Assembly: GCA_026397695.1 (NCBI GenBank)
Contig: JAPLUJ010000287.1
Span: forward strand, 1 to 18,922
Source: Verrucomicrobiota bacterium
GTDB lineage: Bacteria; Verrucomicrobiota; Verrucomicrobiia; Verrucomicrobiales; Akkermansiaceae
Direction: 5' to 3'
Length of the DNA stretch: 18,922 nt
This document shows, one piece after another, positions 11,867 through 18,922 of this stretch (positions are counted from its first letter, which is position 1; every line of letters begins with the position of its first letter). Made by a program: the position numbers and the translations under genes. The notes under the pieces are model-generated. The model did no database searches. It was not told the origin of the DNA and saw only the letters and a list, made by a program, of their open reading frames with translations.

Positions 11867-13281
11867 GCGACTGCCAGGAAATGCGCCGGCGACATCGTGG
11901 GACCCGCAGCGGCGTTGCCGCCGTCGGGGGTGTCCCTGACGAAGGCCTGCTTCAGGACTGATAGATAGTAGTAGAGCGAGATGGCGCTCATGATGGCGGC
12001 CAGGCCGACCAGCCATGTTAGACCGGGCGTGCCGCCTTTGGTGGACTCGGCCATGGCCGCGCTGAACAGGGCGAACTTGCCGACAAAACCGGCCAGTGGC
12101 GGAATGCCCGCCAGCGATGTTAGAAAAACCAGCATTGCCACCGCCTGCCATGGCGAGCGGTGGATGAGGCCGGCAAAGGCCGCGGGTGAATCATTGCCGC
12201 GGTCGCGCTCGACGGCGGCGGTCACTGCGAGCGCGCCGAGGGTGGCCAGGCCATAGACGATCACATAGAACAAAGCGGCCCCGGCAGCGGAGGGGCCATT
12301 GGCGCTCATCGCCACTAGCAGATAGCCGGTGTTGGCCACCGCCGAGTATGCTAACAACCGCCGTACGCTGGTCTGGGCCATCGCCAGCACATTTCCTAAC
12401 ACCATCGACACGGCGGCCAGAACCGCCAGCCACGGCGACCAACCGGCGACCATGCCACCCCAGGCGGCGGAGCCGGAGACGGAGGCGGCGTGGAAACCGA
12501 GCATCAGAACCCGCACGAGCACCACCATGCCCACCACCTTGGAGGCGGCGGCAACCAGTGCGACACTGGTCGCCGGTGCGCCCTGATAGACATCGGGTGC
12601 CCAGTAATGAAATGGTGCCGCCGCCAGTTTGAATCCCAGTCCCACCACCACCATCACCAATCCGGTGACCGCCAGCGCGGAGGGCGGACCCGCACCGAGC
12701 GCGTCTGCCACGCCCGCCAAGGTGGCGGAATGCGCGAAGCCATAGAGGAAACTCAAACCGAATAACAGAAATGCCGCGGAAACACCCCCAAACAGGAAAT
12801 ACTTGAGGGACGCCTCGGCAGCGCGCGCGGTGCGTGAAAACCCAACTAACAGATAGAGCGACAGGCTCGCCAGTTCCAGCGCCACAAACAGAAACAGCAG
12901 GTGGTTCGTGCCGGTGGTCAGCAGCAAGCCGGTCAGCGCGAAAAGCATCAACGCGTAAAACTCGCCGGGCTGTGGAATTTCCCCCCGCGCGGGCGGCAAC
13001 AGCACCGCTAACAATCCCAAACCGAGCACCACCGCCTTGAAGATATGTGCCAACGGGTCGATCACGATCAGGGATTTGCCGGAATCCACATCCACCGGAA
13101 CATAACACAACGCGAGACCCGCGAGCACGACCCCGCACGCGGCGATGACGATGGCCACGCGGTTGCAGATCGGTTTGCCGGATTGTGCTTCGACGGCCAC
13201 GGCGGCACCGAGCAGCACCAGCGCCGTGAGCACCAGCACGGACTCCGGCAGCAATTGCATGAATAGGGTGGAATAGTTCAC
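11770..13281 (-). CDS. nuoN: NADH-quinone oxidoreductase subunit N
   Basis: 503 aa with GTG start, about 14 membrane segments. NuoN is one of the antiporter-like proton-pumping subunits of the membrane arm of complex I. Conserved charges are present: E136 in FVALELASLSLY, K218 and H225 in GLGFKLAAAPFHYWAPD, K248 in AAASKVVG, and the AMAQTSVRRLLAYSAVANTGY loop. The GTG overlaps the stop of the preceding nuoM-like gene (GTGA, 13278-13281), so translation is probably coupled. It is the last gene of the operon here. Its last 97 bases are repeated at 11216-11312, beyond a toxin-antitoxin remnant. No terminator is visible right after it. Confidence 0.95.
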   Translation of the reverse strand: MNYSTLFMQLLPESVLVLTALVLLGAAVAVEAQSGKPICNRVAIVIAACGVVLAGLALCYVPVDVDSGKSLIVIDPLAHIFKAVVLGLGLLAVLLPPARGEIPQPGEFYALMLFALTGLLLTTGTNHLLFLFVALELASLSLYLLVGFSRTARAAEASLKYFLFGGVSAAFLLFGLSFLYGFAHSATLAGVADALGAGPPSALAVTGLVMVVVGLGFKLAAAPFHYWAPDVYQGAPATSVALVAAASKVVGMVVLVRVLMLGFHAASVSGSAAWGGMVAGWSPWLAVLAAVSMVLGNVLAMAQTSVRRLLAYSAVANTGYLLVAMSANGPSAAGAALFYVIVYGLATLGALAVTAAVERDRGNDSPAAFAGLIHRSPWQAVAMLVFLTSLAGIPPLAGFVGKFALFSAAMAESTKGGTPGLTWLVGLAAIMSAISLYYYLSVLKQAFVRDTPDGGNAAAGPTMSPAHFLAVALPAMALVVLGLFPALLLDPITAALVASLGLR

Positions 13282-14663
13282 GGTAAGTATAGAATCGAGT
13301 GGAACACGGGCGAGCGTAGACCGTCGTCAATGAGAACGACCCAGGGTTTCGGATAGAGCCCGATCGCCAGGGAAACTGCTATCAACAACGAGATGGCGGA
13401 AATCTCCGGCCATGTCAGCGGCGGCAGCAACGATGGCGGTGTGTCGGTCGCATTTCTAACCGGGAAAAACGCTTTGTGCAAGGCGCGCAGTGAAAACGCG
13501 CCGGTGATGACGATGCCAAGCGCGACGACAGGCACCAACCACGGCGAGAATTGCCAGAGTCCGATGGCCACCGAGATTTCCGCCACGAAGCCGCTGAAGC
13601 CCGGCAGTCCCATCGACGCCGCGGTGGCCAGGGTGAAGCCAATTGCCGCGCCGGGCAGGGTGCGCCACAGATCGAACTCCCGCAATTCCGTTAGATCGCG
13701 GGTATGGGTGCGTTCATACACCACGCGTCCGGCAATACCGAAGAGCAATCCGGCGATGATGCCGTGGGAGATCATTTGCAACGCCGCGCCGCGCAGCCCC
13801 CAGTGGGTGCCCGCCGCTATACCTAACAACACAAACCCCATGTGGCTGACACTCGAATAACCGATGACAAACTTGAGATCCTTCTGCGACAACGCGGTCA
13901 GCGCCCCGTAAACGATACCGATCAGCGCGAGGCCGGCGATCACCGGTTTCCATTGCTCGAAGCCCTGGTGACCGGTCGGCGCCCAGGTGTGGAACGGCCA
14001 CATGCCAGCCAGCACCGCGAAGCCGACGAAAAGAATCGGAAACGCCCATGCCTGAAGCGCCGGCGAATAATGCGCGCCCGCCAGATGGGCGATATCAAAA
14101 CTGGTGCCGCCCGACGCGCCATAGGCCACCACCAGGCCGATGAGAATCAGGGCGCTCGAACCGATCGAATACATCGTGAGTTTCATCGCGCCGTACTCCT
14201 TGTTAGTGGAACCCCAGATGGCGATGAGCATGTATTTCGGCAGGATCACGATTTCATAACAGACAAAGAGCAGGAACGCGTCGCGGCTGAGGAACACGCC
14301 GTACACTCCGCCGATGATCGTCATGAAAAACGCGAAGAACGCGCGCGGCCGGCGCTCCACATTCCAGGAAAACAACACCCCGGCGATCGCCACTATGCCT
14401 GTTAGCAACAACAACGTCAGCGCGAGTCCGTCGGCCGCCAGATGAAAACGAATACCGAAACCCGGAATCCACGGCCGGTCGAACGACCAGACGGGATCCA
14501 GCGGATTGTTCAGACGTGCCAAACAGGAAACAGCGGCAGCCACCGCGCCGACAAGTGAAGCCAGCAGGGCGATGACCCGCGACGCGATGGCCATGCGGGC
14601 GGGCAGCAGGAGCACCAGCAATGCCCCGGCGAAAGCGGATAGAATGGTCCATGCAGGAGTCAT
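13278..14663 (-). CDS. Second NuoM-like subunit, apparently lacking TM8
   Basis: 461 aa, antiporter-like subunit of complex I (NuoM family). Present are the NuoM-type Glu (E137 in FVCYEIVILPKYMLIAIWG), the MWPFHTWAPTGH motif (from 222) and ALSQKDLKFVIGYSSVSHMGFVLLGI. Canonical NuoM proteins have, after PFHTW-P--H, a block EAPT--S--LAG-LLK-G-YG that forms TM8 with a conserved Lys. Here residue 232 (H) is followed directly by QGFEQWKPVIAGLALIGIVYGAL, which resembles the loop and helix after TM8. About 35-40 residues seem to be missing in frame (junction near 13960-13970). The TM7 Lys position is Leu218. The ATG overlaps the stop of the other nuoM gene (ATGA, 14660-14663). It may be a regulatory or extra pump subunit, or a damaged copy. 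Confidence 0.85.
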   Translation of the reverse strand: MTPAWTILSAFAGALLVLLLPARMAIASRVIALLASLVGAVAAAVSCLARLNNPLDPVWSFDRPWIPGFGIRFHLAADGLALTLLLLTGIVAIAGVLFSWNVERRPRAFFAFFMTIIGGVYGVFLSRDAFLLFVCYEIVILPKYMLIAIWGSTNKEYGAMKLTMYSIGSSALILIGLVVAYGASGGTSFDIAHLAGAHYSPALQAWAFPILFVGFAVLAGMWPFHTWAPTGHQGFEQWKPVIAGLALIGIVYGALTALSQKDLKFVIGYSSVSHMGFVLLGIAAGTHWGLRGAALQMISHGIIAGLLFGIAGRVVYERTHTRDLTELREFDLWRTLPGAAIGFTLATAASMGLPGFSGFVAEISVAIGLWQFSPWLVPVVALGIVITGAFSLRALHKAFFPVRNATDTPPSLLPPLTWPEISAISLLIAVSLAIGLYPKPWVVLIDDGLRSPVFHSILYLP

Positions 14664-16198
14664 AAGATCGGGCGGAGAAGTTCTAGCAGGCGGAGCGTGT
14701 CACCATTGATGAATTGAAGGAGTGCTTGCGGCCACAGGCCGGGGATGACGATCATGGCGATGGCGGGCGCGAACAACCAGCGTTCGGAGCGGGTGAGGTC
14801 CGACCACTTGGCCATGGACGGGCGCAATGGTCCGTGAAACACCTTGCGGATCAGGCGCAGCAGGAACACCGCGGTGAGCAGCAGGCCGATCAACGAAATC
14901 GCGGCGGACCATGGCACCAGCCCGAACACCCCGTTGAAGATGAGGAATTCACCGACAAACCCGCTCAAGCCCGGCAACCCGAGTGATGCTAACAATGCCA
15001 GCCCCATCAGACCGGCAAACACCGGCATGTTAGCACGCAGGCCGCCAAAATCGTTCAGGCCGCGTGCTCCCCCGCCGCGCACTTCCAGAATGCTCACACC
15101 AAAAAACAGCACCGACGCAATGATCCCGTGATTGAACGCCTGCAGGACGACGCCCGACACGGCCGCGGCGATTGCATCGCGGTTTGTGCATGCCGCGGCC
15201 ACTGCCGCCACCGCCAGCACGCAGTAACCGAGGTGATTGACCGACGAGTAGGCGAGTATGCGTTTCAAATCCGTTTGCGCGAGGGCCGCCACCGCCCCTA
15301 ACAACACGGTCGCCACCGCCAGCGCGGTCAACCATGGCGCGAGTCCCGGCAACACCTCGGGAAAGATCGGCAGAAAAACTCTCAGCAAACCGTACACCCC
15401 CATTTTCGATAGCAGACCGGTAAGCAACATCGTGACCGGTGTCGGCGCCTCCGCATAGGCATCGGGCAACCACGCGTGGAATGGCACCACCGGGATTTTC
15501 ACCGCCAGCCCGAGAAACACCGCCACCGCCGCCGCCGTGAGCAGGGTGTGGCCGCCAATACCTGTTAGTACAAATGACCGCCCGAGGCCCGCTGCCAGTT
15601 CGTGATGTGCGGCAAGCTGGCTGAGAGCCGCGAAATCCATCGTTCCGACCGACATCTGCAAGGCCAGAAATCCTAACAACATGGACACGCCGCCGCCGAG
15701 TGTCACGATGAAGAAGCGCAGGGCAGCGCGGGGCGCGCCCTGGCCGCCCCACAGCCGGATCAGGAGGTAGGCGGGAATCAGGGTCATTTCCCAGCACAGG
15801 AACCACGGGATGAAATGACGCGCCGTGAACACCCCGCAGAGCATCGATTGCATCACCAGGATCAAGGCGCAATAGGCGCGATCCCCGATGTCCAATCTAG
15901 CAGAAACGCCCAGCGCTGAAAAGGTGACCAGCGAGGTGAGCAGCAGGAACAAGCACGAAGTGCCATCGACGCTGAAGGCCAGATGGATGTTCGCATCGGG
16001 CATCCACGGCAGCGACCACTCGGCCATCACACCGCTGCCGGAACCCGTGTGCTGGAATTGCATAACTGCTAACAACACAAGCGGCAGCACGGACCACACA
16101 GTCGCGAAGCACACCGCGCCCATGCGGCCCAACCCGGGCCAGACTGCGAGCAGCGCGGCACCGACCAGAGGAAGTAGCAAGAGAGTGAGTAATAACAT
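14660..16198 (-). CDS. nuoM: NADH-quinone oxidoreductase subunit M
   Basis: 512 aa, about 14 membrane segments. NuoM pumps protons in the membrane arm of complex I. Key residues are all present: E137 in LCWEMTLIPAYLLIRLWGG, K234 in LGLAVKIPVVPFHAWLPDA, H241, EAPTPVT, K265 in GLLSKMGVYG, and LAQTDLKRILAYSSVNHLGY. I start at ATG 16198, seven bases after the nuoL stop, because the first helix (LLLTLLLLPLVGAALLAVW) begins there; the longer open frame upstream is nuoL read in another frame. It is the first of two tandem nuoM-like genes and is the intact one. Confidence 0.94.
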   Translation of the reverse strand: MLLLTLLLLPLVGAALLAVWPGLGRMGAVCFATVWSVLPLVLLAVMQFQHTGSGSGVMAEWSLPWMPDANIHLAFSVDGTSCLFLLLTSLVTFSALGVSARLDIGDRAYCALILVMQSMLCGVFTARHFIPWFLCWEMTLIPAYLLIRLWGGQGAPRAALRFFIVTLGGGVSMLLGFLALQMSVGTMDFAALSQLAAHHELAAGLGRSFVLTGIGGHTLLTAAAVAVFLGLAVKIPVVPFHAWLPDAYAEAPTPVTMLLTGLLSKMGVYGLLRVFLPIFPEVLPGLAPWLTALAVATVLLGAVAALAQTDLKRILAYSSVNHLGYCVLAVAAVAAACTNRDAIAAAVSGVVLQAFNHGIIASVLFFGVSILEVRGGGARGLNDFGGLRANMPVFAGLMGLALLASLGLPGLSGFVGEFLIFNGVFGLVPWSAAISLIGLLLTAVFLLRLIRKVFHGPLRPSMAKWSDLTRSERWLFAPAIAMIVIPGLWPQALLQFINGDTLRLLELLRPIL

Positions 16199-16205
16199 GA
16201 CGTGA

Positions 16206-18254
16206 CTAAGCGCTGAGCCAGAAATAGAGAATGAGGAGAACCGACATGCCGAGACCGATGGCCCGGAGATATCCCTGCGGTTTGCCAGCCTGGCTGCGGG
16301 AAGCCGAGTCGGCGCGGTTTTGCAAGCCGCAACACAAGCTGTCAAAGCCGTCGTTCAGGCCTTTTTCGTCGGACACCCCGGTCCAGCGCCCGAACCTCTT
16401 GATGCACGATTCACCCACCGCCATCAGCGGCACGAATATCTGGCGTTCAAGGGCATCCACCGCACCGGCGCAAAATGCCAGCGGGCCGATGATGGTTTTT
16501 TCGTAAAGCGCGTCGAAGCCCATCGCCTGCTCCAAGAACTTCCAGATACCCGCGAGTTTTCCGGCCATGGGATCGGGCGCCGCGCTATCACCGGAGACAT
16601 TCCGATAGACCTGCCATGACGCGCCGACCCCCAGGGTGACGATGACCAGCGACAAGCCGATGAGTTTGAGGGCATCGGGTTTCACCAGCGCGCCCGGATG
16701 ACAAGTTGCCGCCTCGCCCTTGATCCACTCTTCAAACCACGGCCAGGCCGGCGTGCCAACGATTGCTAACAGGACCGCGCCGGCGGCGAGAACGTAGAGC
16801 GGCACCAACATGATGGACGAACTTTCGTGCGGGTGATGCACGCCCGGTTGGCGCGCCACACCGTAGAACACCAGCAGCGCCTGACGCGTCATGTAGAATG
16901 CCGTGAGCAGGGCGGCGGCAACCGTTAACAAAAACGGCCCGTAACCGCCGGGCCAGTTCATGGCACCATGCAGGATGGCCTCCTTGCTCCAGAAACCCGA
17001 GAACACAAACGGAAATCCCGCCAGGGCCATCATGCCAATCGCATAAGTGATGAAGGTTTTGGGCATTGCCGCACGCAGGCCGCCCATGCGGCGGATGTCC
17101 TGCTCCTCATGGCAACCGTGGATCACCGATCCTGCTGATAGAAATAACAGCGCCTTGAAAAACGCGTGGGCAATCAGGTGGAACATCGCCACCGCCACCC
17201 CGCCGGTTCCCAGCGCCACCATCATGAAGCCAAGTTGCGAGACGGTCGAGTAGGCGAGGATGCGCTTGATGTCGGTCTGTGCCATGGCGACCAGCGCGGC
17301 ATAGAGCGCGGTGATCCCGCCGATCCACGCGGCGGCAGTTAGAGGGACGGACTGGAGACCGCCGATTCCAAATATCGGATAGGTGCGGGCCACCAGGAAC
17401 ACCCCGGCGGCGACCATGGTCGCGGCATGGATGAGTGCGGATACCGGGGTTGGGCCTTCCATCGCATCGGGCAGCCAGGTGTGCAACGGCACTTGGCCGG
17501 ACTTGCCCATGGCCCCCACTAACAGCAAGAGCGCGGTGGCGGCGGAAACCGTCAGGCCGCCGATGGTGGTGATGCCGGCCAGCGAGGTGAGGACTCCGGA
17601 TTCCAGCAAGCCGTTGCCATGGTCGTAAAAGAGCAGCGTGCCGGACTGTCGATAGAGCCAGATCATGCCAATGAAAAACGCCATGTCACCGACGCGCGTG
17701 GTGATGAACGCCTTCTGGGCGGCAGCGGCGGCCGGGGGTTTTTCAAAATAAAAGCCGATGAGCATATACGACGCCAGCCCGACCAACTCCCATGCCATGA
17801 ACAGCAGCAACAGGCTGTTGGCCAGCACCACTAACAACATCGCGCCGCAGAACAACGACAGGAACCCGAAGAAACGCCCGAAGCGCGCCTCCTTTTCCAT
17901 GTAGCCGATGCTATAGATGAAGATCCACAGCGCGACAAAAGTCACCATTGCCGCCATCGCCGCACTCAGCGGATCGAGCACCAGGCCGACTTTGAGCGCC
18001 ACATCGCCGAAGGTGAACCAGGTGAGCGGAGGAGCCACAAAGCGGAACGGCACACCTTCCTCCGCCGGGGCCAGCGTGCAGACAAATGCCGCCAGCGCGA
18101 TCACGCAGGCAACAAACAACGCGCCGATTGCCAGGCGTGAGGCGAGGCGGCCGAGCCTGTTAGGCAGGAATGCGATGATGCCGCCGGCCAGCAACGGCAG
18201 GAATGGCACCCACCACAGCAGGCATGGAAGATGAGGTATAAGTGCTTCAGCCAT
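16206..18254 (-). CDS. nuoL: NADH-quinone oxidoreductase subunit L
   Basis: 682 aa, longer than E. coli NuoL (613 aa). It is the distal proton-pumping subunit, whose C-terminal amphipathic helix runs along the membrane arm. Visible blocks: LFMAWELVGLASYMLIGFYFE (pump Glu), GAMGKSGQVPLHTWLPDAMEGPTPVSALIHAATMVAAG (TM7-TM8 Lys/His region), MAQTDIKRILAYSTVSQLGFM, and the C-terminal GFDALYEKTIIGPL typical of the lateral-helix region. The extra length seems to lie in the C-terminal third. The start overlaps the end of nuoK by 8 bases, indicating coupling. No damage is seen. Confidence 0.95.
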   Translation of the reverse strand: MAEALIPHLPCLLWWVPFLPLLAGGIIAFLPNRLGRLASRLAIGALFVACVIALAAFVCTLAPAEEGVPFRFVAPPLTWFTFGDVALKVGLVLDPLSAAMAAMVTFVALWIFIYSIGYMEKEARFGRFFGFLSLFCGAMLLVVLANSLLLLFMAWELVGLASYMLIGFYFEKPPAAAAAQKAFITTRVGDMAFFIGMIWLYRQSGTLLFYDHGNGLLESGVLTSLAGITTIGGLTVSAATALLLLVGAMGKSGQVPLHTWLPDAMEGPTPVSALIHAATMVAAGVFLVARTYPIFGIGGLQSVPLTAAAWIGGITALYAALVAMAQTDIKRILAYSTVSQLGFMMVALGTGGVAVAMFHLIAHAFFKALLFLSAGSVIHGCHEEQDIRRMGGLRAAMPKTFITYAIGMMALAGFPFVFSGFWSKEAILHGAMNWPGGYGPFLLTVAAALLTAFYMTRQALLVFYGVARQPGVHHPHESSSIMLVPLYVLAAGAVLLAIVGTPAWPWFEEWIKGEAATCHPGALVKPDALKLIGLSLVIVTLGVGASWQVYRNVSGDSAAPDPMAGKLAGIWKFLEQAMGFDALYEKTIIGPLAFCAGAVDALERQIFVPLMAVGESCIKRFGRWTGVSDEKGLNDGFDSLCCGLQNRADSASRSQAGKPQGYLRAIGLGMSVLLILYFWLSA

Positions 18255-18558
18255 GGAGTGAGTCGAGGCGGTTGAGATCGGTCGAGCGGGTGTGGCGGAA
18301 AACCATCAGGATGATGGCCAGGCCGACGGCCGCTTCGGCGGCCGCAATGGCAATCGAGAACAGCACAAACATCGGACCGATGAGATCCGGGTCGGGCGGA
18401 CCGTAGCGCCAGAAGGCGATGAAATTGATATTGGCCGCATTGAGCATCAGTTCGATGCCGACGAGGATGAGGATCACGTTGCGGCGGGTCAGCACGGCGA
18501 ACAGGCCGAGCGTGAACAAGAGCGAGGAAAGCGTGAGCAGAAGCGGGAGCGGCGTCAT
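18247..18558 (-). CDS. nuoK: NADH-quinone oxidoreductase subunit K
   Basis: 103 aa, three membrane helices, normal length. NuoK lies between the quinone-proximal subunits and the antiporter-like pumps. The conserved membrane glutamates are present: E36 in ILVGIELMLNAANINF and E75 in AIAAAEAAVGLAIILMVF. The ATG overlaps the nuoJ stop (ATGA, 18555-18558) and the 3' end overlaps nuoL by 8 bases, so this is a tightly coupled operon. Confidence 0.97.
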   Translation of the reverse strand: MTPLPLLLTLSSLLFTLGLFAVLTRRNVILILVGIELMLNAANINFIAFWRYGPPDPDLIGPMFVLFSIAIAAAEAAVGLAIILMVFRHTRSTDLNRLDSLHG

Positions 18559-18922
18559 GATTCGTTAGAGGTTGGCGGATTCTTGGTGGGATCCGTTACG
18601 CAGGATGCGTCACGGTGCACGCTGGAAGCGTGCGCTCCCCTGGCGAACAACGCGGCACCGATCATCACGGCGGTGAGCAGCACGCCCACCGCGAGCACGG
18701 CCGGCGCATAGGTGGTGAACAATATCCTGCCCAAGGTTGCCAGCGGAAGCGCGGGGGCTTCGTCGGTGCCGGGCGGCAGATCTCCCGTCCGCGAAACCGC
18801 ATAGAGCAGCACCGCTGCCACCGGCAGCACGCAGGCCAACCCGCTGACCAGCGCACCCGGGCGCCGCGCGAGTTCCTCCGCCTCGTCGCCGGGCCGGGTG
18901 ATCAGCAGCGAGAAAACGATCA
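18555..18922 (-). CDS. nuoJ: NADH-quinone oxidoreductase subunit J, 3' part
   Basis: The frame enters from the window edge (first full codon at 18920), so the N-terminal part is missing from view. About 122 residues are visible. They include FSLLITRPGDEAEELARRP (the loop after the NuoJ helix bundle), then helices GLACVLPVAAVLLYAV and FTTYAPAVLAVGVLLTAVMIGAALFA, which match the NuoJ end LF--Y-LPFE--S-LLL-A-IGA. The last 30 residues (from ARGAHASS) are not NuoJ-like. They are encoded by two tandem small hairpins, so the natural C-terminus seems to have been replaced or extended by a repeat element. Confidence 0.9.
   Translation of the reverse strand, partial: IVFSLLITRPGDEAEELARRPGALVSGLACVLPVAAVLLYAVSRTGDLPPGTDEAPALPLATLGRILFTTYAPAVLAVGVLLTAVMIGAALFARGAHASSVHRDASCVTDPTKNPPTSNES
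18598..18633. repeat. REP-like double hairpin inside the nuoJ 3' end
   Basis: ACGCA-GGA-TGCGT (18598-18610) is followed by GCACGCT-GGA-AGCGTGC (18617-18633), two perfect stems with the same GGA loop. This form resembles dispersed intergenic palindromes in Verrucomicrobiota-type genomes. It is translated in frame as part of the NuoJ C-terminus. Confidence 0.65.

Noticed and set aside
14660..16345. Longer NuoM starting at 16345
   Set aside because: The added residues are nuoL sequence read in another frame. The first membrane helix begins at ATG 16198, seven bases after the nuoL stop.
11770..18254. Long + strand open frames opposite the nuo genes
   Set aside because: They are antisense shadows typical of GC-rich DNA; residues are dominated by Arg, Pro and Ala with no domains, while the - strand frames carry complete complex I motifs.

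Overview
The window looks like a chromosomal segment of a GC-rich Gram-negative bacterium, most likely a member of the Verrucomicrobiota. This is inferred from the protein flavour, a complex I operon with two nuoM-like genes, and palindromic intergenic repeats that I associate with that phylum. No rRNA is present to confirm it. I see no tRNA, rRNA, CRISPR array or transposase.

Layout. 12-872 (+) is an Mrr-like nuclease gene richer in A/T than the rest. 1210-1571 (-) holds fragments of a HigA-type antitoxin and a RelE/ParE toxin. 1655-2323 (+) is bioD, followed by vapB, a 30-codon vapC stub and a second, diverged copy of the bioD 3' end. Then come a ribbon-helix-helix antitoxin and another vapC stub that runs into rsmB, whose N-terminal part is frameshifted. 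4745-6016 (+) is a DEAD-box helicase with DEVD in motif II. 6017-8102 is repeat-rich and carries a small secreted-protein gene and dinJ with a broken yafQ. 8103-9783 (-) holds an Ldh/MDH-type dehydrogenase and a cyclophilin, divergent from prfA (+). 11216-11866 (-) contains a second copy of the nuoN 3' end, a broken RelE/YafQ toxin and its antitoxin, just downstream of nuoN. 11770-18922 (-) is the nuoJ-K-L-M-M2-N end of a complex I operon.

Three themes stand out. (1) Five toxin-antitoxin loci lie in about 10.5 kb. Every toxin is truncated, internally deleted or frameshifted, while four of the five antitoxins look intact. (2) Twice, a full housekeeping gene (bioD, nuoN) is followed in the same orientation by an antitoxin, a ruined toxin, and a diverged copy of that gene's own 3' end. 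This suggests one-sided homologous recombination with foreign DNA, or insertion at gene ends. (3) The antitoxin genes, bioD, the cyclophilin gene and prfA share one promoter geometry: a TTGAC-like box, about 17 bases, a -10-like box, then 6 bases to the start codon. This predicts leaderless mRNAs. Genes inside operons instead start in ATGA/GTGA/TAATG overlaps or small gaps. A hexamer, TGTTAG/CTAACA, is also several-fold over-represented on both strands.

Functionally, the nuo genes build the proton-pumping membrane arm of NADH:quinone oxidoreductase. bioD serves biotin synthesis, rsmB rRNA modification, prfA translation termination, and the cyclophilin protein folding. The toxin-antitoxin remnants appear to be scars of repeated DNA acquisition between these core genes.
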